Source: Microbacteriaceae bacterium
Lineage (GTDB): Bacteria; Actinomycetota; Actinomycetes; Actinomycetales; Microbacteriaceae
DNA length: 7,155 nt
Assembly (NCBI GenBank): GCA_012719255.1
Contig: JAAYAS010000339.1
Coordinates: 1 to 7,155, forward strand
Reading direction: 5' to 3'
A program made the position numbers and the translations under genes. This document shows positions 5,896 to 7,155 of the stretch, one piece after another. The notes beneath the pieces were generated by a model. The model made no database searches, had not been told where the DNA came from, and worked only from the letters and a program-made list of their open reading frames with translations. The stretch's first letter is position 1. The number at the start of each line of letters is the position of its first letter.

Positions 5896-7155
5896 ATGAC
5901 TCCCCCGGCGCCCACTGGTCCCGCAGCGCACCCGACGCCCCCGCCCGCATCCTCGCCCCTCGTGCGGCGGATGCGCGGCTTCGGCACGACGATCTTCGCC
6001 GAGATGTCGGCGCTCGCCGTCGCCCACGGCGCGATCAACCTCGGGCAGGGCTTCCCCGACTCCGACGGGCCGGCGCCGGTGCTCGACGCCGCCGTCGACG
6101 CGATCCGCGGCGGCCGCAACCAGTACCCGCCGGGGCGCGGCATCCCCGAGCTGCGCCGGGCGATCGCCGACCACCAGGCGCACCGCTACGGCCTCGACTA
6201 CGACCCCGACGCCGAGGTGCTCGTCACCGCCGGCGCCACCGAGGCGCTCGCCGCGGCGGTGCTCGCGCTGTGCGAGCCGGGCGACGAGGTGCTCGCCTTC
6301 GAGCCGTTCTACGACGCCTACGCCGCCGAAGCCGCGCTCGCGCAGGCCGAGTTCGTGCCGGTGCGGCTCGACGCGCCCCACTACCGCTTCGACGCGGCCC
6401 GGCTCGAGGCGGCGATCACCCCGCGCTCGCGGCTGCTCATCCTCAACTCTCCCCACAACCCCACCGGGCACGTCGCCACCCGCGCCGAGCTCGAGGCGAT
6501 CGCCGCGGTCGTCGCGCGCCACGGCCTGCTCGTCGTCACCGACGAGGTGTACGAGCACCTCGCCTTCGACGGCCGCGCGCACCTCCCGTTCGCGACGCTG
6601 CCGGGGATGCGCGAGCGCACCGTGACCGTGTCGTCGGCGGGCAAGACGTTCTCGACCACCGGCTGGAAGGTCGGCTGGGCGTGCGCGCCGGCGCCGCTGC
6701 TCGACGCGGTGGCGACGGTGAAGCAGTGGCTCACCTACGTGAACGGCGGCCCGTTCCAGGAGGCCGCGGCGGTCGGGCTGCGGCTGCCCGAGCGCGAGTT
6801 CGTCGGCTTCCGCGAGCGGATGCAGGCGCAGCGCGATGCGCTCGTGCCGGCGCTCGTCGACGCCGGCTTCGACGTGCATCCCGCCGAGGGCGGCTACTTC
6901 GTCGTCGCCGACGCGGCGCCGCTCGGCGTGCGCGACGGCGCCGCCCTGTGCCGGCGGCTGCCCGAGGCCGCGGGCGTCGCGGCGATCCCGATGAGCGCGT
7001 TCCACCGGGATGCGACGGGCGTCGAGTCGCTCGTGCGCTTCGCCTTCTGCAAGCGCCCCGAGGTGCTCGTACACCTCGTCGGTGACGACGAGCAGGCCGT
7101 GGCGCGCGACGACCGCGGCGATCGCCTCGAGCTCGGCGCGGGTGGCGACGTGCCC
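5896..7155 (+). CDS. PLP-dependent aminotransferase class I/II, DapC/KAT-like (3' end chimeric)
   Basis: Seen: 420 codons with no stop before the window edge. Fold type I aminotransferase landmarks run in order: INLGQGFPDSDGP, NQYPPGRGIPELRRAI, VTAGATEAL (PLP phosphate loop), LNSPHNPTG, VVTDEVYEHL (Asp to the PLP nitrogen, Tyr to O3'), SSAGKTFSTTGWKVGW with Schiff-base Lys250, and VRFAFCKR with the carboxylate-binding Arg. Family knowledge: it transfers an amino group from an amino acid to a 2-oxoacid. It resembles the actinobacterial N-succinyldiaminopimelate aminotransferase (DapC, lysine biosynthesis) and kynurenine or methionine aminotransferases; the substrate cannot be decided here. Residues 1-22 are a Pro/Ala-rich extension, and family homology starts near residue 23 (GTG 5962) or 26 (ATG 5971); a TANNNT box favours 5896. 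From about residue 392 the reading is antisense of codons 191-223 of the same gene, so the true C-terminus (probably 10-20 residues) is absent and the last 97 bases are suspect. Confidence 0.9.
   Translation, partial: MTPPAPTGPAAHPTPPPASSPLVRRMRGFGTTIFAEMSALAVAHGAINLGQGFPDSDGPAPVLDAAVDAIRGGRNQYPPGRGIPELRRAIADHQAHRYGLDYDPDAEVLVTAGATEALAAAVLALCEPGDEVLAFEPFYDAYAAEAALAQAEFVPVRLDAPHYRFDAARLEAAITPRSRLLILNSPHNPTGHVATRAELEAIAAVVARHGLLVVTDEVYEHLAFDGRAHLPFATLPGMRERTVTVSSAGKTFSTTGWKVGWACAPAPLLDAVATVKQWLTYVNGGPFQEAAAVGLRLPEREFVGFRERMQAQRDALVPALVDAGFDVHPAEGGYFVVADAAPLGVRDGAALCRRLPEAAGVAAIPMSAFHRDATGVESLVRFAFCKRPEVLVHLVGDDEQAVARDDRGDRLELGAGGDVP
6466..6562 (+). repeat. 97-bp inverted repeat, internal arm (genuine coding copy)
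   Basis: This segment encodes part of the aminotransferase core (from the end of the HNPTG motif through VTDEVYEHL) and fits the family, so it is the original copy. Checked in ten-base blocks, it is the exact reverse complement of 7059-7155. Identity stops at 6563, which mismatches 7058. Confidence 0.97.
7059..7155 (-). repeat. 97-bp inverted repeat, terminal arm (probable artefact)
   Basis: An exact reverse complement of 6466-6562 that reaches the last base of the window. Read on the minus strand it gives aminotransferase core sequence; read on plus it gives a meaningless tail after CKRPEVL. The junction lies on an 11-base shared string, CGAGGTGCTCG (7059-7069). This is typical of template-switch chimeras or contig-end misassembly; a real local inverted duplication is possible but less likely. 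Confidence 0.93.

Noticed and set aside
5800..7074. Minus-strand frame open upstream of tpx, starting within the terminal arm
   Set aside because: It is antisense of the aminotransferase. Its first residues resemble aminotransferase only because the terminal inverted copy presents that strand.
6466..7155. Invertible phase-variation element or insertion sequence with inverted ends
   Set aside because: The arms are coding sequence of the host gene, the interior is an intact aminotransferase with no recombinase or transposase, and the outer arm coincides with the sequence end.

Overview
The window is very GC-rich, roughly three-quarters G+C by eye. It uses G/C-ending codons almost exclusively, frequent GTG starts, and TANNNT boxes placed directly before start codons. 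Together these point to a high-GC actinobacterium. Microbacteriaceae is my best guess, from codon habits and a striking excess of the hexamer GGATGC, but that placement is inference.

Layout. (1) Positions 1-3524, minus strand: a two-gene operon. The first gene fuses a circularly permuted ATP-grasp domain to an alpha-E domain (854 aa, GTG start). The second, joined by an ATGA overlap, is a transglutaminase-like cysteine protease fold protein that runs off the left edge. These families recur together and have been proposed to form a peptide-bond-forming or peptide-processing system, but no biochemical role is established as far as I know. (2) Positions 3525-3734: a divergent intergenic region with two 30-bp near-palindromes, a 14-bp tandem repeat and a candidate promoter at each end. 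(3) Positions 3735-5258, plus strand: selO, a pseudokinase-fold protein AMPylase. (4) Positions 5302-5799, minus strand and convergent with selO: tpx, an atypical 2-Cys thiol peroxidase. (5) Positions 5896-7155, plus strand: a class I/II PLP-dependent aminotransferase of the DapC/kynurenine aminotransferase type, divergent from tpx.

The most certain oddity is at the right edge. The last 97 bases (7059-7155) are an exact reverse complement of 6466-6562, inside the aminotransferase gene. The aminotransferase reads normally to about residue 391 and then continues into antisense of its own middle. A chimeric read or contig-end misassembly is the simplest explanation, so the last ~97 bases should not be trusted as genome sequence.

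Functionally, selO and tpx both concern redox homeostasis. The ATP-grasp/alpha-E/transglutaminase operon is the part with the most undescribed biology. No mobile element, tRNA, rRNA or CRISPR array was seen.
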